In this document: positions 28,425-37,000 of the stretch, piece after piece | Numbering within the stretch: position 1 is the first letter of the stretch | How the letters are laid out: the number at the start of each line of letters is the position of its first letter | Assembly (NCBI RefSeq): GCF_007830035.1 | Contig: NZ_VLKN01000002.1 | Coordinates: forward strand, 62,001 to 126,000 | Direction of reading: 5' to 3' | DNA: 64,000 nucleotides | DNA from: Luteimonas cucumeris | GTDB lineage: Bacteria; Pseudomonadota; Gammaproteobacteria; Xanthomonadales; Xanthomonadaceae | Notes under the pieces: generated by a model | What the model was told of the DNA's origin: nothing | Seen by the model: the letters and a program-made list of their open reading frames with translations, nothing else | Databases searched by the model: none | Position numbers and translations under genes: made by a program

Positions 28425-28751
28425 ATGAAATTCGGTGATCTTGAAAAGTCGGCATTACAGCTAAACGACCTCTACGAACAGCTTGAGGTCAAGAGACATG
28501 GGCGCATCTGGACCACGGAAGAACTTGCGCTTGGTTTCGTAGGAGATGTAGGCGATCTGGCAAAACTGATCCAGGCCAATGCCGGCATCCGGAATATCGA
28601 TGACTGCAAGGCGAAACTTGGGCATGAATTGTCGGACTGCTTATGGTCGATTATCGTTCTTGCAAATAAGTGTGGCATTGATTTAGAGGTTGAGTTTGCC
28701 AGAAGCACCAAAGAAATAGCCGAGTACATATCTGGCGAGCTGGGCACATAA
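28425..28751 (+). CDS. MazG-like nucleotide pyrophosphohydrolase in a cassette
   Basis: A 108-aa all-helical protein of the MazG/dUTPase-like superfamily. Metal-binding positions are recognisable: EE at 32-33, GDVGDL (Asp41 and Asp44 where MazG usually has Glu) and ELSD (Glu68, Asp71). It probably hydrolyses a noncanonical or regulatory nucleotide. MazG-like genes are common integron cargo. The ORF almost fills the unit between attC-like sites B and C, starts 8 bp after site B and stops at the first bases of site C. The ribosome site is not obvious. Confidence 0.85.
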   Translation: MKFGDLEKSALQLNDLYEQLEVKRHGRIWTTEELALGFVGDVGDLAKLIQANAGIRNIDDCKAKLGHELSDCLWSIIVLANKCGIDLEVEFARSTKEIAEYISGELGT

Positions 28752-28802
28752 GAACTCACCCAAGCCGACGCCACTTCGCGGCGGCCAGTTCAAGCATTAG
28801 TC
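28748..28802. repeat. attC-like recombination site C
   Basis: The left half starts ACATAAG and continues CAAGCCGACGCC; the right half has TTCGCGGCGGCC, then GTTCAAGC and ATTAGTC (28796-28802). Arms GCCGACGCC and GGCGGCC pair around TTCGC. The left 22 bp match a typical aadA-type attC at about 16 positions, by eye. Confidence 0.72.
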
Positions 28803-28950
28803 ATCCATGCAACTCCGCTGGTTCCTGATAATCCCCAGTTGCGCCATTGCTTTCTCAACGATGGCTGGGTTTTCCGTCCCGGCCGGGGGTGTACTTCCGA
28901 AAGAGCAGTCTTCCCGCGAATCTTTAGCAAGCCGTAACCGAGAGAAAGTC

Positions 28951-29361
28951 ATGTCCGGCAGCCTGACGACGCCCATGGCCGCGCACGTCGCACTCGCGGC
29001 ATTTCTCTACGTCCTGCTTACGGCCGCGCGTGCGCCTGCCGTCTGGGGTATCGGCCGTCGTAGCGATGGAAGTAATCCGTGGGTCGGCGTCGAAGCACGG
29101 ATCAGCGCCAACCTGTCCAATCAATTCGAATGGCCGCTGTTCTTCCACGTTGCCTGCCTGCTCCTGCTGCAATTCCAGGCAAGTCTCGCCGCTCTCGCGC
29201 TGGCATGGGTCTTCGTCGCCGGACGTGTGTTGCACAGTGCTGTGCAGATCCTTGGTCGCAACGTCCGGCTCAGGGGAATCGTGTTTACCACCAACTTCCT
29301 CGCGGTGCTCGGACTCTGGGCCCTGGTCGTCCTGGCCGCTGGCGGTCCGCCTGTGGAGTAG
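28951..29361 (+). CDS. MAPEG-family membrane protein
   Basis: A 136-aa protein with four membrane helices and the family pattern: [40 protein letters not shown] and [21 protein letters not shown] members are glutathione-linked or eicosanoid enzymes, but the bacterial short forms have unknown substrates. The frame stays open back to an ATG at 28807, directly after attC-like site C. The start at 28951 (GAGAGAAA upstream) fits the family, and the 48 extra codons may be cassette residue. Confidence 0.87.
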   Translation: MSGSLTTPMAAHVALAAFLYVLLTAARAPAVWGIGRRSDGSNPWVGVEARISANLSNQFEWPLFFHVACLLLLQFQASLAALALAWVFVAGRVLHSAVQILGRNVRLRGIVFTTNFLAVLGLWALVVLAAGGPPVE

Positions 29362-29384
29362 CCCTTCATTCACCGGAGTTCCAC

Positions 29385-29864
29385 ATGACCCCCGCTCCGT
29401 TCTCCGTCCGCACCTTGGGTCCTGGCGACATCGCGCCAATGAGAGCCATGCTGGCCATGTTCGGCAGGGCCTTCGACGAAGTGCACACCTTCGGCGATGC
29501 ACCGCCCGGCACCGCCTACCTGGCACGCCTGCTGGGCAGCGACACCTTCATCGCGATTGCCGCGCTGAAAGACGATGCGGTCGTGGGTGGACTCGCGGCT
29601 TACGTGCTGCCCAAGTTCGAACAGGAACGCAGCGAGATCTACATTTACGACCTGGCCGTCGCCGAGGCCCACCGGCGCGAAGGCATCGCCACCGCGCTGA
29701 TCATGGAACTCAAGACGATCGCATCCAGGCGCGGCGCCTACGTGATCTTCGTGCAGGCCGACCACGGCGACGACCCGGCCATCGCGCTATACACGAAGCT
29801 CGGTACTCGCGAGGACGTGCTGCATTTCGACATCGCCCCGGCTTCGCCGGGCCTGCGCGGATAA
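29385..29864 (+). CDS. AAC(3)-I-like aminoglycoside 3-N-acetyltransferase
   Basis: GNAT acetyltransferase of 159 aa. By memory it is close to AAC(3)-Ia over its length: [32 protein letters not shown], then [21 protein letters not shown] and a late HFDI. The predicted reaction is acetyl-CoA-dependent 3-N-acetylation of gentamicin-type aminoglycosides. GGAG lies 6 nt before ATG 29385. It lies about 580 bp past the last clear attC-like site. Without alignment, a related chromosomal GNAT with another substrate is possible. Confidence 0.85.
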   Translation: MTPAPFSVRTLGPGDIAPMRAMLAMFGRAFDEVHTFGDAPPGTAYLARLLGSDTFIAIAALKDDAVVGGLAAYVLPKFEQERSEIYIYDLAVAEAHRREGIATALIMELKTIASRRGAYVIFVQADHGDDPAIALYTKLGTREDVLHFDIAPASPGLRG

Positions 29865-29970
29865 TTCCCGACGATCGGCGTCCGGGCCTGCGGCAGGCAC
29901 GGCGCCCGCTCACTCCGCTTTAACTCCGTGCATGACACAAACCCAGCGGCCATAGCCACCAAGGGTTTTC

Positions 29971-30333
29971 ATGAAGAAGTTTCTCGCCATCTACACCGGT
30001 TCCGTCGCCGCCAGCGAGAAGGCGCAGCGGGATATTCCCGACGAGGCGAAAAGGAAGGAACGCGACCAGGCGGGCATGCAGGCCTGGGGCGCCTGGGTGG
30101 GCAAGCACGAGGCGGCGATCGTGGACAACGGCAGTCCGTTGGGAAAAACCAAGCGCGTCGGCCCTGACGGCATCTCGGATATCCGCAACGCGATGGCGGC
30201 CTACACGATCGTCGAAGCCGACTCGCACGAAGCGGCGGCGAAGATGTTCGAAAACCATCCGCACTTTGCGATCTTCCCCGGTGAAGCGGTCGAGATCATG
30301 GAATGCCTGCCGATGCCCGGCCCGACGAAGTAG
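29971..30333 (+). CDS. YCII-related domain protein
   Basis: A 120-aa soluble protein with the YCII/DGPF fold: a first strand MKKFLAIYTG, a central helix region with GAWVGKHEAAIVDNG, GDSP-like GSPLGKTK, and the late AAKMFENHPHFAIF. Members are often near ECF sigma factors or of unknown catalytic role; none is adjacent here. The ribosome site is weak. Confidence 0.85.
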   Translation: MKKFLAIYTGSVAASEKAQRDIPDEAKRKERDQAGMQAWGAWVGKHEAAIVDNGSPLGKTKRVGPDGISDIRNAMAAYTIVEADSHEAAAKMFENHPHFAIFPGEAVEIMECLPMPGPTK

Positions 30334-30342
30334 CCCTGCCGG

Positions 30343-31017
30343 TCACAACGGTCCGAGCAGGGCCAGAGCGACCAGCGTGTTGATCACCAGCCCCACCAGC
30401 AGGATCAGCAGGGTGGCGCCGATGGCGCGCCACCAAGGCACCTGGAGCAGGTTCCGCAGCCAGCCGGCCTGCGCGGCGACAAACCAGGCGCAGGCGACCA
30501 GTGCCCACGTGATGCCTGCCTCGTGGAAACGCGTGCCGAAAACACGCGCGATCGTGACGCCGATGGACAGGGAGATCGCAAACGGCGCAACAAGGTAGCA
30601 CTGCGCGTAGAACGGGCGCCGCAGCGTGTCGCGGTCGATGCGGCCATGTGTGCGCACCAGCAGGTACATCGCTCCCAGCAGCGCCCATACGCCGAAGGAA
30701 ATGGTCCGGTAGATCAACAGGTTCTGTTCCGAACCCAGCACTATCTTTGCCAGTTCACCCGACCTTTCCGGCATCTGCGCGTGAAGTGTCAGTTCGACGA
30801 CATGCGAAATGATCACTGACAGCAGGAGGAAGAACGGCGGACTCAGCCCATCCTTGAACTGCTCGCGCAGCGGATCGGCAAGCTCCTCGTCCGCGTACTG
30901 GGCCATGCGAATGGGATGCCGCACCACGCGCCACAGCGTGCGGGGATAGAACACGAGCCAGGTCATCGCTTCGTAGATGAACTCCTCGAACGACTTCAGT
31001 ATCTTGAGGAAATCCAT
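30343..31017 (-). CDS. Yip1-like multi-pass membrane protein
   Basis: A 224-aa inner-membrane protein with five or so hydrophobic segments. An N-terminal part (MDFLKILKSFEEFIYEAMTW) is followed by a charged loop (YADEELADPLREQFKDGLSP) and Yip1-like helices. Start 31017 is chosen because this is where the conserved-looking part begins; the open frame further upstream is Arg-rich noncoding-type sequence. The function is unknown. It is convergent to the YCII gene (10 bp). Confidence 0.8.
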   Translation of the reverse strand: MDFLKILKSFEEFIYEAMTWLVFYPRTLWRVVRHPIRMAQYADEELADPLREQFKDGLSPPFFLLLSVIISHVVELTLHAQMPERSGELAKIVLGSEQNLLIYRTISFGVWALLGAMYLLVRTHGRIDRDTLRRPFYAQCYLVAPFAISLSIGVTIARVFGTRFHEAGITWALVACAWFVAAQAGWLRNLLQVPWWRAIGATLLILLVGLVINTLVALALLGPL

Positions 31018-31176
31018 GCGCGGGGTCCGCCTGGCCGATGTGGTCCGAGCATACGCCAGACTGTCCTTTTTTTCGTCCCACGGCCGCCTCCGGCAAGGCG
31101 CGAGGCGATCGCATCGCCGGGCGCGTCGGCTCCCGCATGCGTCGACGCATTGAGCGCTCTGGAGCGACGTGGCACG

Positions 31177-31620
<444 letters not shown>

Positions 31621-31663
31621 CCCGTTCTAGCATGACGACTCACCCACACCACGGACGACTGTC

Positions 31664-32074
31664 ATGAACATCACCATTCACTCGAGCTTTCTGCCGCACA
31701 ATGACGCGGACGCAGCGCTGGCCTTCTATCGCGACATCCTCGGCTTCGAGGTCCGCAAGGACGTCGCCTACAACGGTATGCGCTGGATCACGGTCGGCCC
31801 CGTTGGCCAGCCCGACACGTCCATCGTCCTGCATCCGCCAGCCGCCAGTCCGGGCCTCACCGACGACGAGCGCCGCACCATTTCCGAGATGATGGCCAAG
31901 GGCACCTACGGCATGATCATCCTGGCCACCGCCGACCTCGACGGCGTCTTCGAGCAACTGCAGGCCAGCGACGCCGAAGTCATCCAGGAGCCGACAGAGC
32001 AACCGTACGGGGTCCGCGACTGCGCGTTCCGCGATCCGGCCGGCAACCACGTCCGCATCAACGAAGTACGCTGA
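31664..32074 (+). CDS. VOC-family (glyoxalase/bleomycin resistance-like) protein
   Basis: A 136-aa vicinal-oxygen-chelate protein. Two beta-alpha-beta-beta-beta units are seen: NDADAALAFYRDILGFEVRK at the N-terminus and QASDAEVIQEPTEQPYGVRD, FRDPAGNHVRINE at the C-terminus. The metal-dependent substrate is unknown; it may be dioxygenase-, isomerase- or antibiotic-binding-like. Coupled by position with the AraC gene upstream. Confidence 0.92.
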   Translation: MNITIHSSFLPHNDADAALAFYRDILGFEVRKDVAYNGMRWITVGPVGQPDTSIVLHPPAASPGLTDDERRTISEMMAKGTYGMIILATADLDGVFEQLQASDAEVIQEPTEQPYGVRDCAFRDPAGNHVRINEVR

Positions 32075-32170
32075 TCGGTCTGGCGATCGCCAGTCACGTC
32101 CACGACCGCTGAACGCCCTCATCCGGTGGTCGCAGGCCATTGCGATTGCGGGTCTTCACAGGAGGATTGA

Positions 32171-32395
32171 ATGAACTGGAACAAGTGGATCCGGCAGTTT
32201 CACCGCTGGGTGGCCGTCGTCTTTACAGTGACCGTCATCATCACTTTAATCGTCTTGGCGCAGGAGAATCCTGTCGTCTGGGTCTCGTATGTGCCGCTGC
32301 TCCCGCTCGCGCTGCTGCTGCTGACCGGTCTGTATCTGTTCGTGCTGCCCTATGCCAGCAAGTGGCGTGGCGGACGCCGAACTGGCGAAACCTGA
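32171..32395 (+). CDS. Small two-helix membrane protein (74 aa)
   Basis: Excellent ribosome site (AGGAGG, 5 nt before ATG). Two hydrophobic segments (VAVVFTVTVIITLIVL and VPLLPLALLLLTGLYLFVL) with a Trp- and Arg-rich N-terminus and basic C-terminus. The sequence is not assigned to a family here. It lies 96 bp after the VOC gene and may be in the same transcript. Confidence 0.8.
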   Translation: MNWNKWIRQFHRWVAVVFTVTVIITLIVLAQENPVVWVSYVPLLPLALLLLTGLYLFVLPYASKWRGGRRTGET

Positions 32396-32960
32396 CGATC
32401 GAAGCCGGGTATTTTGTCCGGCAGACGGATCGGTCGGCCGAAAAATGCGATCCGCGTGCGCCGCGTATCGCCTCGATAGATTGCGGGACCGATGTCGGGC
32501 CGAAGCTCCTCCCGCAAGATGGATGCGCCGACAAGGATGTCTGCTTCGCTAATTGAAGACAGAGTGAGCAAGGCCAGGAAGACGGACGCGCGCCCATGCA
32601 ATATGCCGCCGACGGCCACGACCTGATCCACATGCACGGCGCGCGCGGCAACAATCTCAAGGGCGCCGGCATCGAGATCCGAAGCTGACTGACCATGGTC
32701 ACCGGCGTCTGTCCGTCGTCCAGGCGGCCGGTGCCATCACTGTCGAGCGCGGCACAAAAACCATCACCAGGCGAGAAACCGGCACCCGCGAGGATGTCAT
32801 TGCACCTAAATATCGCCACCGCACAGCTGCGCGATGGTGATCCGGACGCATCCCGTTGGACGCGGCGCAATCGCAGCGGCGGACCGTCCATGCCCGACGG
32901 CAGTCGCACCTCCGTGCCGCACCGGCCAATGCACTCCTGTTTCCTGCTCGTGATCCGATA
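32396..32960. other. Gene-poor stretch with decayed sequence
   Basis: 565 bp with no convincing intact gene. It contains the UvrA-like fragment at 32596, some short open frames on both strands without ribosome sites or recognised motifs, and no terminator with a T-run, despite lying between convergent transcripts. It reads as an area of past insertion and loss. Confidence 0.6.
32596..32730 (+). pseudogene. Remnant of a UvrA-like ABC ATPase N-terminus
   Basis: From ATG 32596, 30 codons read like the start of a UvrA-like protein (HDLIHMHGARGNNLKGAGIEI; compare HDLIRVHGAR.NNLK in the family). After a TGA stop at 32686-32688 the same frame continues LTMVTGV, where the intact family has LTVFTGVSGSGKSS, but the Walker A is lost. 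The rest of the gene is absent. It is a short relic, not a functional gene. Confidence 0.6.
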
Positions 32961-34364
32961 TTACAACTGCCCCCACTGCCCGCTACGCTTCATCGTCCCC
33001 CACTGGTGCTTGCGTCGCGACAACCATTGCCACATGCCACGGCATCGCCACAGAGTGTTGAGCTGCCGGTACCCGAAGTTCTCCAGCACCGCCATCGCGA
33101 ACAACGCGAGAATGTCGCGGGTCCGGTTGTAGACTCGGAAGGACAGCGTCTCCAGCAGCAGTCCGTTGACCGACAGCAGGACACCCATGCCGATAGCGAC
33201 GGCCAGGAATACGACCAGCGACACCGGCGATATCCAGCCCAGCGCGAAGCCGGCCAGCATGAATACATATCCGGTCAGTTCGATCAGCGGGCCGAACCAT
33301 TCGAACAGCGCCATGAACGGCCAGGCCAGATAGCCGGCAGCGCCGGCACGCCAGCCGAAACGCCACGGTGGATGGAATGTCAGGCTTTCCGCGAGCCCAC
33401 GCTGCCAGCGCGAGCGTTGCCGACCCAATGTTCCCAGATCTTCGGGAGCCTCGGTCCAGCAGATCGGATCGGGCAGGTAGCGGATGTGATACGGCACGCG
33501 GTTGCGCCGATGCCAGCGGTGCAGCCTCACCACCAGTTCCATGTCCTCGCCGACGGTATCGGTGCGATACCCCCCTACGGTCTCCACACGGTTGCGGTCG
33601 AACAGGCCGAATGCGCCGGAGATGATCAATACGCCGTTCAGTGGCGACCAGCCCAGGCGCCCGAACAGGAACGCGCGCAGGTACTCGATGATCTGCATAC
33701 GCGCCAGCAGATTACCCGGTAGGCCGGACTTCACCAGGAAGCCACCGCGTACTTCCGAGCCGTTGGCGATGCGCACGGTGCCGCCGGAGGCGACGGTGCG
33801 CTCGTCCTCGATGAACGGCTGCACCACGCGCAGCAGGCTGTCGCGCTGCAGGATGGAATCGGCATCCACCGCACAGAACAGGCCGTGGCGCGCGACGTTG
33901 ATGCCGACGTTGAGCGCGTCGGCCTTGCCGCCGTTCTCCTTGTCGATCACGCGCAGATTGCCGTAACGCAGCGAGCGGTATACGCCGCGGACCGGCTTGT
34001 GCGGCACGGCCTGTCGCACGACTTCCGGGTGCGGTACCAGCTCGAACTCCTCGATCAGAACCTCCAGAGTCCGGTCCTTGGAGCCGTCGTTGATCACCAC
34101 GACCTCGAATTCCGGGTACTGCAGTTGCAGCATCGAACGCACCGAGGTGCGGATGGTCGCTTCCTCGTTGTAGCCGGGCACCAGCAACGAGATCGGCGGC
34201 TCCATGCCCAGGTACGGCGTATCGGTGCCGTACTCGGCGCGCTGTCGCATGTAGCTGCGCAGGCTGAGCATCGACAGCACGTTGAGCAGCAGGTAGCCAC
34301 CGTTCAGAAGCACGAAATAGCCAATGAAGAACATCTGCACGGCGAACAGGACCTTCTCGATCAT
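32961..34364 (-). CDS. Processive-type family 2 glycosyltransferase
   Basis: Membrane glycosyltransferase of 467 aa. An N-terminal helix is followed by the GT-A domain with VPGYNEEATI, NDGSKD, VDADS (DxD), TVGEDMEL (ED) and the processive motif QRSRW (QxxRW), then three or four C-terminal helices. This is the pattern of BcsA, PgaC and NdvB-like polymerases. It probably builds and exports a beta-linked polysaccharide. Its ATG overlaps the stop of the HEAT-repeat gene (ATGA). Last gene of a five-gene operon. Confidence 0.92.
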   Translation of the reverse strand: MIEKVLFAVQMFFIGYFVLLNGGYLLLNVLSMLSLRSYMRQRAEYGTDTPYLGMEPPISLLVPGYNEEATIRTSVRSMLQLQYPEFEVVVINDGSKDRTLEVLIEEFELVPHPEVVRQAVPHKPVRGVYRSLRYGNLRVIDKENGGKADALNVGINVARHGLFCAVDADSILQRDSLLRVVQPFIEDERTVASGGTVRIANGSEVRGGFLVKSGLPGNLLARMQIIEYLRAFLFGRLGWSPLNGVLIISGAFGLFDRNRVETVGGYRTDTVGEDMELVVRLHRWHRRNRVPYHIRYLPDPICWTEAPEDLGTLGRQRSRWQRGLAESLTFHPPWRFGWRAGAAGYLAWPFMALFEWFGPLIELTGYVFMLAGFALGWISPVSLVVFLAVAIGMGVLLSVNGLLLETLSFRVYNRTRDILALFAMAVLENFGYRQLNTLWRCRGMWQWLSRRKHQWGTMKRSGQWGQL

Positions 34365-35446
34365 GCGCGCTGTCCCGTCGCGAAACGCTCTGCCAGCGCC
34401 CGCGCCAGCGCCTCGTGCCCGTACTTGTCCTGCACGCCCGGCAGTAACGCACGCAGCGCGTCGGCGTCCAACCGTGGCAGCGTGGCGATGGTATCGGCGG
34501 CCTGGCGCCGGACCCACCAGCTATGGTCGGCGAGCAACGCCAGCAGTACATCCAGATCCGCGATGTCGGCGCGTTTGTGAAGCGCTTCCACAGCCACCAG
34601 CCGCACCGACGGATCCGCATCATGCAGCGCCTGAAGGATCAGTTTCTTGTCGACCGGATCGCCGAGCTCGCCCAAGGCCTGCAACGCCGCCGCGCGATTG
34701 CGCGCATCGCCGTCGTTTACCGCGCGCGCGCGCGCCCAGGGAGCGATGCGCGCAGGTTCGGCCTGAGCCAGCAACGGCGTCAGTCGCGCCAGCCGCGTGG
34801 GCCCGGCCTGCTCCAAAGCCTCGAGCAATGCCGGCGTGACCGCGACACGGCCGGCTTGGCGGCACAATGCCGACAATCGCTGCGCCCCCCAGTTCTCGCG
34901 TTCCAGCGCCTGCGGCAGTACCTGCCGGATGGCGCGCTCCGGATCCATGGCGATCAACGCCTGCGCCGCGGCAAACGTGACGAACGGATTGCCGCCCCGG
35001 CACAGCGGAACGATCTCGTTCCAGTACGTTTCGTCGCCGAGATGACGGAACGTTTCCAGCGCGACCAGCTTTCCGCGTACGCTCCGACCGCGCAGCAGGC
35101 TCAACGCATAGCCATCGAGCGCGAGCGCGGGGATGAGTTCGTTGAGCCGCAACGAGGCAGTGCCGCGGAGCTGGCGCTGCATCCGGTTCCAGAGCAACAA
35201 CCACCACCTCCGGTGCTTGCCGCGAGGGGGGTCGAATCCGGCGACAGCCCCCTCCAGGCTCATCTGCGCCAGACGCGGCCGCCATTGGTTGTTGAAGGTA
35301 TCGCGCTGGCGCTTTCGGCGTGCCGCCAGCGTCGAGGTCGCCAGTACCTGGACAAGCATTGCAAGCGTCACTGCCACCAGCAGGCAGGCAATGAGGCTCG
35401 CCAGCCGCAGCGTCGGGTCATGCGGCAACCAGGCGAGCCAGTCCAT
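34361..35446 (-). CDS. Membrane-anchored HEAT-repeat protein
   Basis: A 361-aa protein with an N-terminal membrane segment (LASLIACLLVAVTLAMLVQVL) and a long helical body of HEAT-like units with the recurring patterns LxALGELGDP and VRLVAVEALH. HEAT arrays bind partner proteins, so it may hold the glycosyltransferase complex. It begins 1 nt after the YaiO-like stop and overlaps the GT2 start by 4 nt, strong evidence for co-translation. Confidence 0.85.
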   Translation of the reverse strand: MDWLAWLPHDPTLRLASLIACLLVAVTLAMLVQVLATSTLAARRKRQRDTFNNQWRPRLAQMSLEGAVAGFDPPRGKHRRWWLLLWNRMQRQLRGTASLRLNELIPALALDGYALSLLRGRSVRGKLVALETFRHLGDETYWNEIVPLCRGGNPFVTFAAAQALIAMDPERAIRQVLPQALERENWGAQRLSALCRQAGRVAVTPALLEALEQAGPTRLARLTPLLAQAEPARIAPWARARAVNDGDARNRAAALQALGELGDPVDKKLILQALHDADPSVRLVAVEALHKRADIADLDVLLALLADHSWWVRRQAADTIATLPRLDADALRALLPGVQDKYGHEALARALAERFATGQRA

Positions 35447-35447
35447 G

Positions 35448-36620
35448 TCAGAAACGGCGCTCCAGGCCCAGGCCCAGGCTGCGTCGGGTATACAGATCGC
35501 CCTGATCGACGATGCCCATGTTCCAGAGCAGGGACCAGTTGCCGGCCAGAACGTGACGGCCGAACAGAATCAACGCGCGTACGTCGCTGACAACAACGCC
35601 GGTTCCGGCCAACGCCGCTTCACGGCCAAACGCGATCTGCAGGCCGGTTTCGTTGCGATCGCCATACGCACGCGCCAAGCGCAGGTCGTGGCCAGGCGAA
35701 TCGCTGCCGTGCAGGCGCGTGAGGTTGAACGTGTAAGCCGCGCGCCAGACGCCCCAGTAACGCTCGGCGCCCAGCGCCAGCCGGTCCACGCGTCCGTCGG
35801 GGTAATCGCTGGTGCGCAGGCTGGCGGCGCCGATCCATCCGTTCGCGAACACACGCTGCACGCGCAGGTCCGCGTAGTAGCGCGGCAGGAAATCGGCATC
35901 GGAAACCAGCCCTATCTCGGGCTGCAAGGTCCATGTCGCCGTCAGGGGCACGATCAATCCGGCTTCGATGCCCTGGTCATTCATGCCGAAACGACGGTCG
36001 CCAACCAGCGCGCCGTAGGCGCCGACGCGGCCAGCTTGAGTATCGGCGACGTCGAAACGCAGGTTGGCCCAATCGTCATACGTACCGTCGAGCCAGTCGC
36101 GGCGGGCCGAGAAGGCGATACTGCGGTACCGTTGTTGCGGCAGCGGCGCGGCTACTGCTTGCTCCGGCGTTGATGCCTCCGCCGTCGCGTCCGAAGGCTG
36201 CGCCGACGGTGCGGCATCGCGGGCCTGCGCGAGCAGTTGCGCCAGCTCGGCGTAATCCGGCGCAAGGCGCTGCGCACGCTCGAGGACTTCTACGGCCCGG
36301 TCCGGCTGACCTGACCAGAGCAGAGCCTGGCCGTAGCCGAACAGGTAGTCGGTATTGTCCGGTTCGTCGACAAGCAGTTTCTCGTAGAGCGGCAAGGCGC
36401 GCGCCGGCTCGCCGCTCCAGGCATGGGTCCTCGCCAGCATGAAGCGGGCGTCCGTATCGCCCGGCGACGCTTCAAGGCGGTGCTCCAGCAACTCGGCTGC
36501 GGCTGCATACTGGCGCTGGTCCAGCAATGCCTGCGCCTGCTGTTGCAGTGTCTGGGCGAATGCGGCGCACGGCGCCACTCCGATGGCCAGCAACGCGGCG
36601 GCAAGCCCGCGCAGGATCAC
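35448..36620 (-). CDS. YaiO-family outer-membrane barrel with N-terminal TPRs
   Basis: A 390-aa protein: signal peptide (AALLAIGVAPCAAFA), about three tetratricopeptide-type repeats (residues 25-130: AAAAELLEHRLEASPGDTD, ALPLYEKLLVDEPDN, AVEVLERAQRLAPDY), a linker, and a C-terminal region of alternating strands ending in LERRF, typical of barrels assembled by BAM. The YaiO family is linked to polysaccharide export. It overlaps the receiver-gene stop by 4 nt. Confidence 0.88.
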   Translation of the reverse strand: MILRGLAAALLAIGVAPCAAFAQTLQQQAQALLDQRQYAAAAELLEHRLEASPGDTDARFMLARTHAWSGEPARALPLYEKLLVDEPDNTDYLFGYGQALLWSGQPDRAVEVLERAQRLAPDYAELAQLLAQARDAAPSAQPSDATAEASTPEQAVAAPLPQQRYRSIAFSARRDWLDGTYDDWANLRFDVADTQAGRVGAYGALVGDRRFGMNDQGIEAGLIVPLTATWTLQPEIGLVSDADFLPRYYADLRVQRVFANGWIGAASLRTSDYPDGRVDRLALGAERYWGVWRAAYTFNLTRLHGSDSPGHDLRLARAYGDRNETGLQIAFGREAALAGTGVVVSDVRALILFGRHVLAGNWSLLWNMGIVDQGDLYTRRSLGLGLERRF

Positions 36621-37000
36621 GGCGAGCGCCTGAGCAGCCGGCGGATACGCGCCAGCAGTTCCTCCGGCTGGAAGGGCTTGGTCACGTAGTCGTCGGCGCC
36701 GATTTCCAGCGCGCGCACGATATCCGTCTCGCGCGCCTTGGCAGTCAGCATCAGTACCGGAACCGAGCTCCAGCCGGCTTGGGCGCGCAGGCGCTCGACC
36801 AGTTCCATGCCGTCCCGGAACGGCAGCATGTAATCCATCAGCACCAGGTCCGGCGCCGGTCCGCTTTCTATGCGCTCCAACCCGGCACGCCCATCGGCCA
36901 CATGCTCCACGACGAATCCCTGCCTCTCCAGCAGGAAGCGCACGATCAGCGCAATATCCTCTTCGTCCTCGATCACCAGGACCTTGGCTGCTTCGCTCAT
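36617..37000 (-). CDS. Receiver-only response regulator
   Basis: A 127-aa CheY-like protein without output domain. Conserved positions are present: acidic pair at residues 11-12, phospho-acceptor Asp56 (LVLMDYMLP), the Thr in MLTAKA and Lys108 in YVTKPF. The start at 37000 is supported by GGGAGGAAGG directly upstream. It overlaps both neighbours by 4 nt. It probably receives phosphate from the hybrid kinase and acts on a membrane partner or a target elsewhere. Confidence 0.94.
   Translation of the reverse strand: MSEAAKVLVIEDEEDIALIVRFLLERQGFVVEHVADGRAGLERIESGPAPDLVLMDYMLPFRDGMELVERLRAQAGWSSVPVLMLTAKARETDIVRALEIGADDYVTKPFQPEELLARIRRLLRRSP

Noticed and set aside
28807-28950. N-terminal extension of the MAPEG protein back to the attC-like site
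   Set aside because: The frame is open but the extra 48 codons are not family-like, and a better start lies at 28951.
29857-29938. A fourth attC-like site after the AAC(3)-I-like gene
   Set aside because: TTTAACTC and a weak right end are present, but the left arm and stem are not convincing by eye. Worth including in a covariance search only.
32350-32637. Minus-strand open frame of 95 codons in the gene-poor stretch
   Set aside because: No ribosome site, no family match, overlaps the 3' end of the small membrane gene and the UvrA relic.
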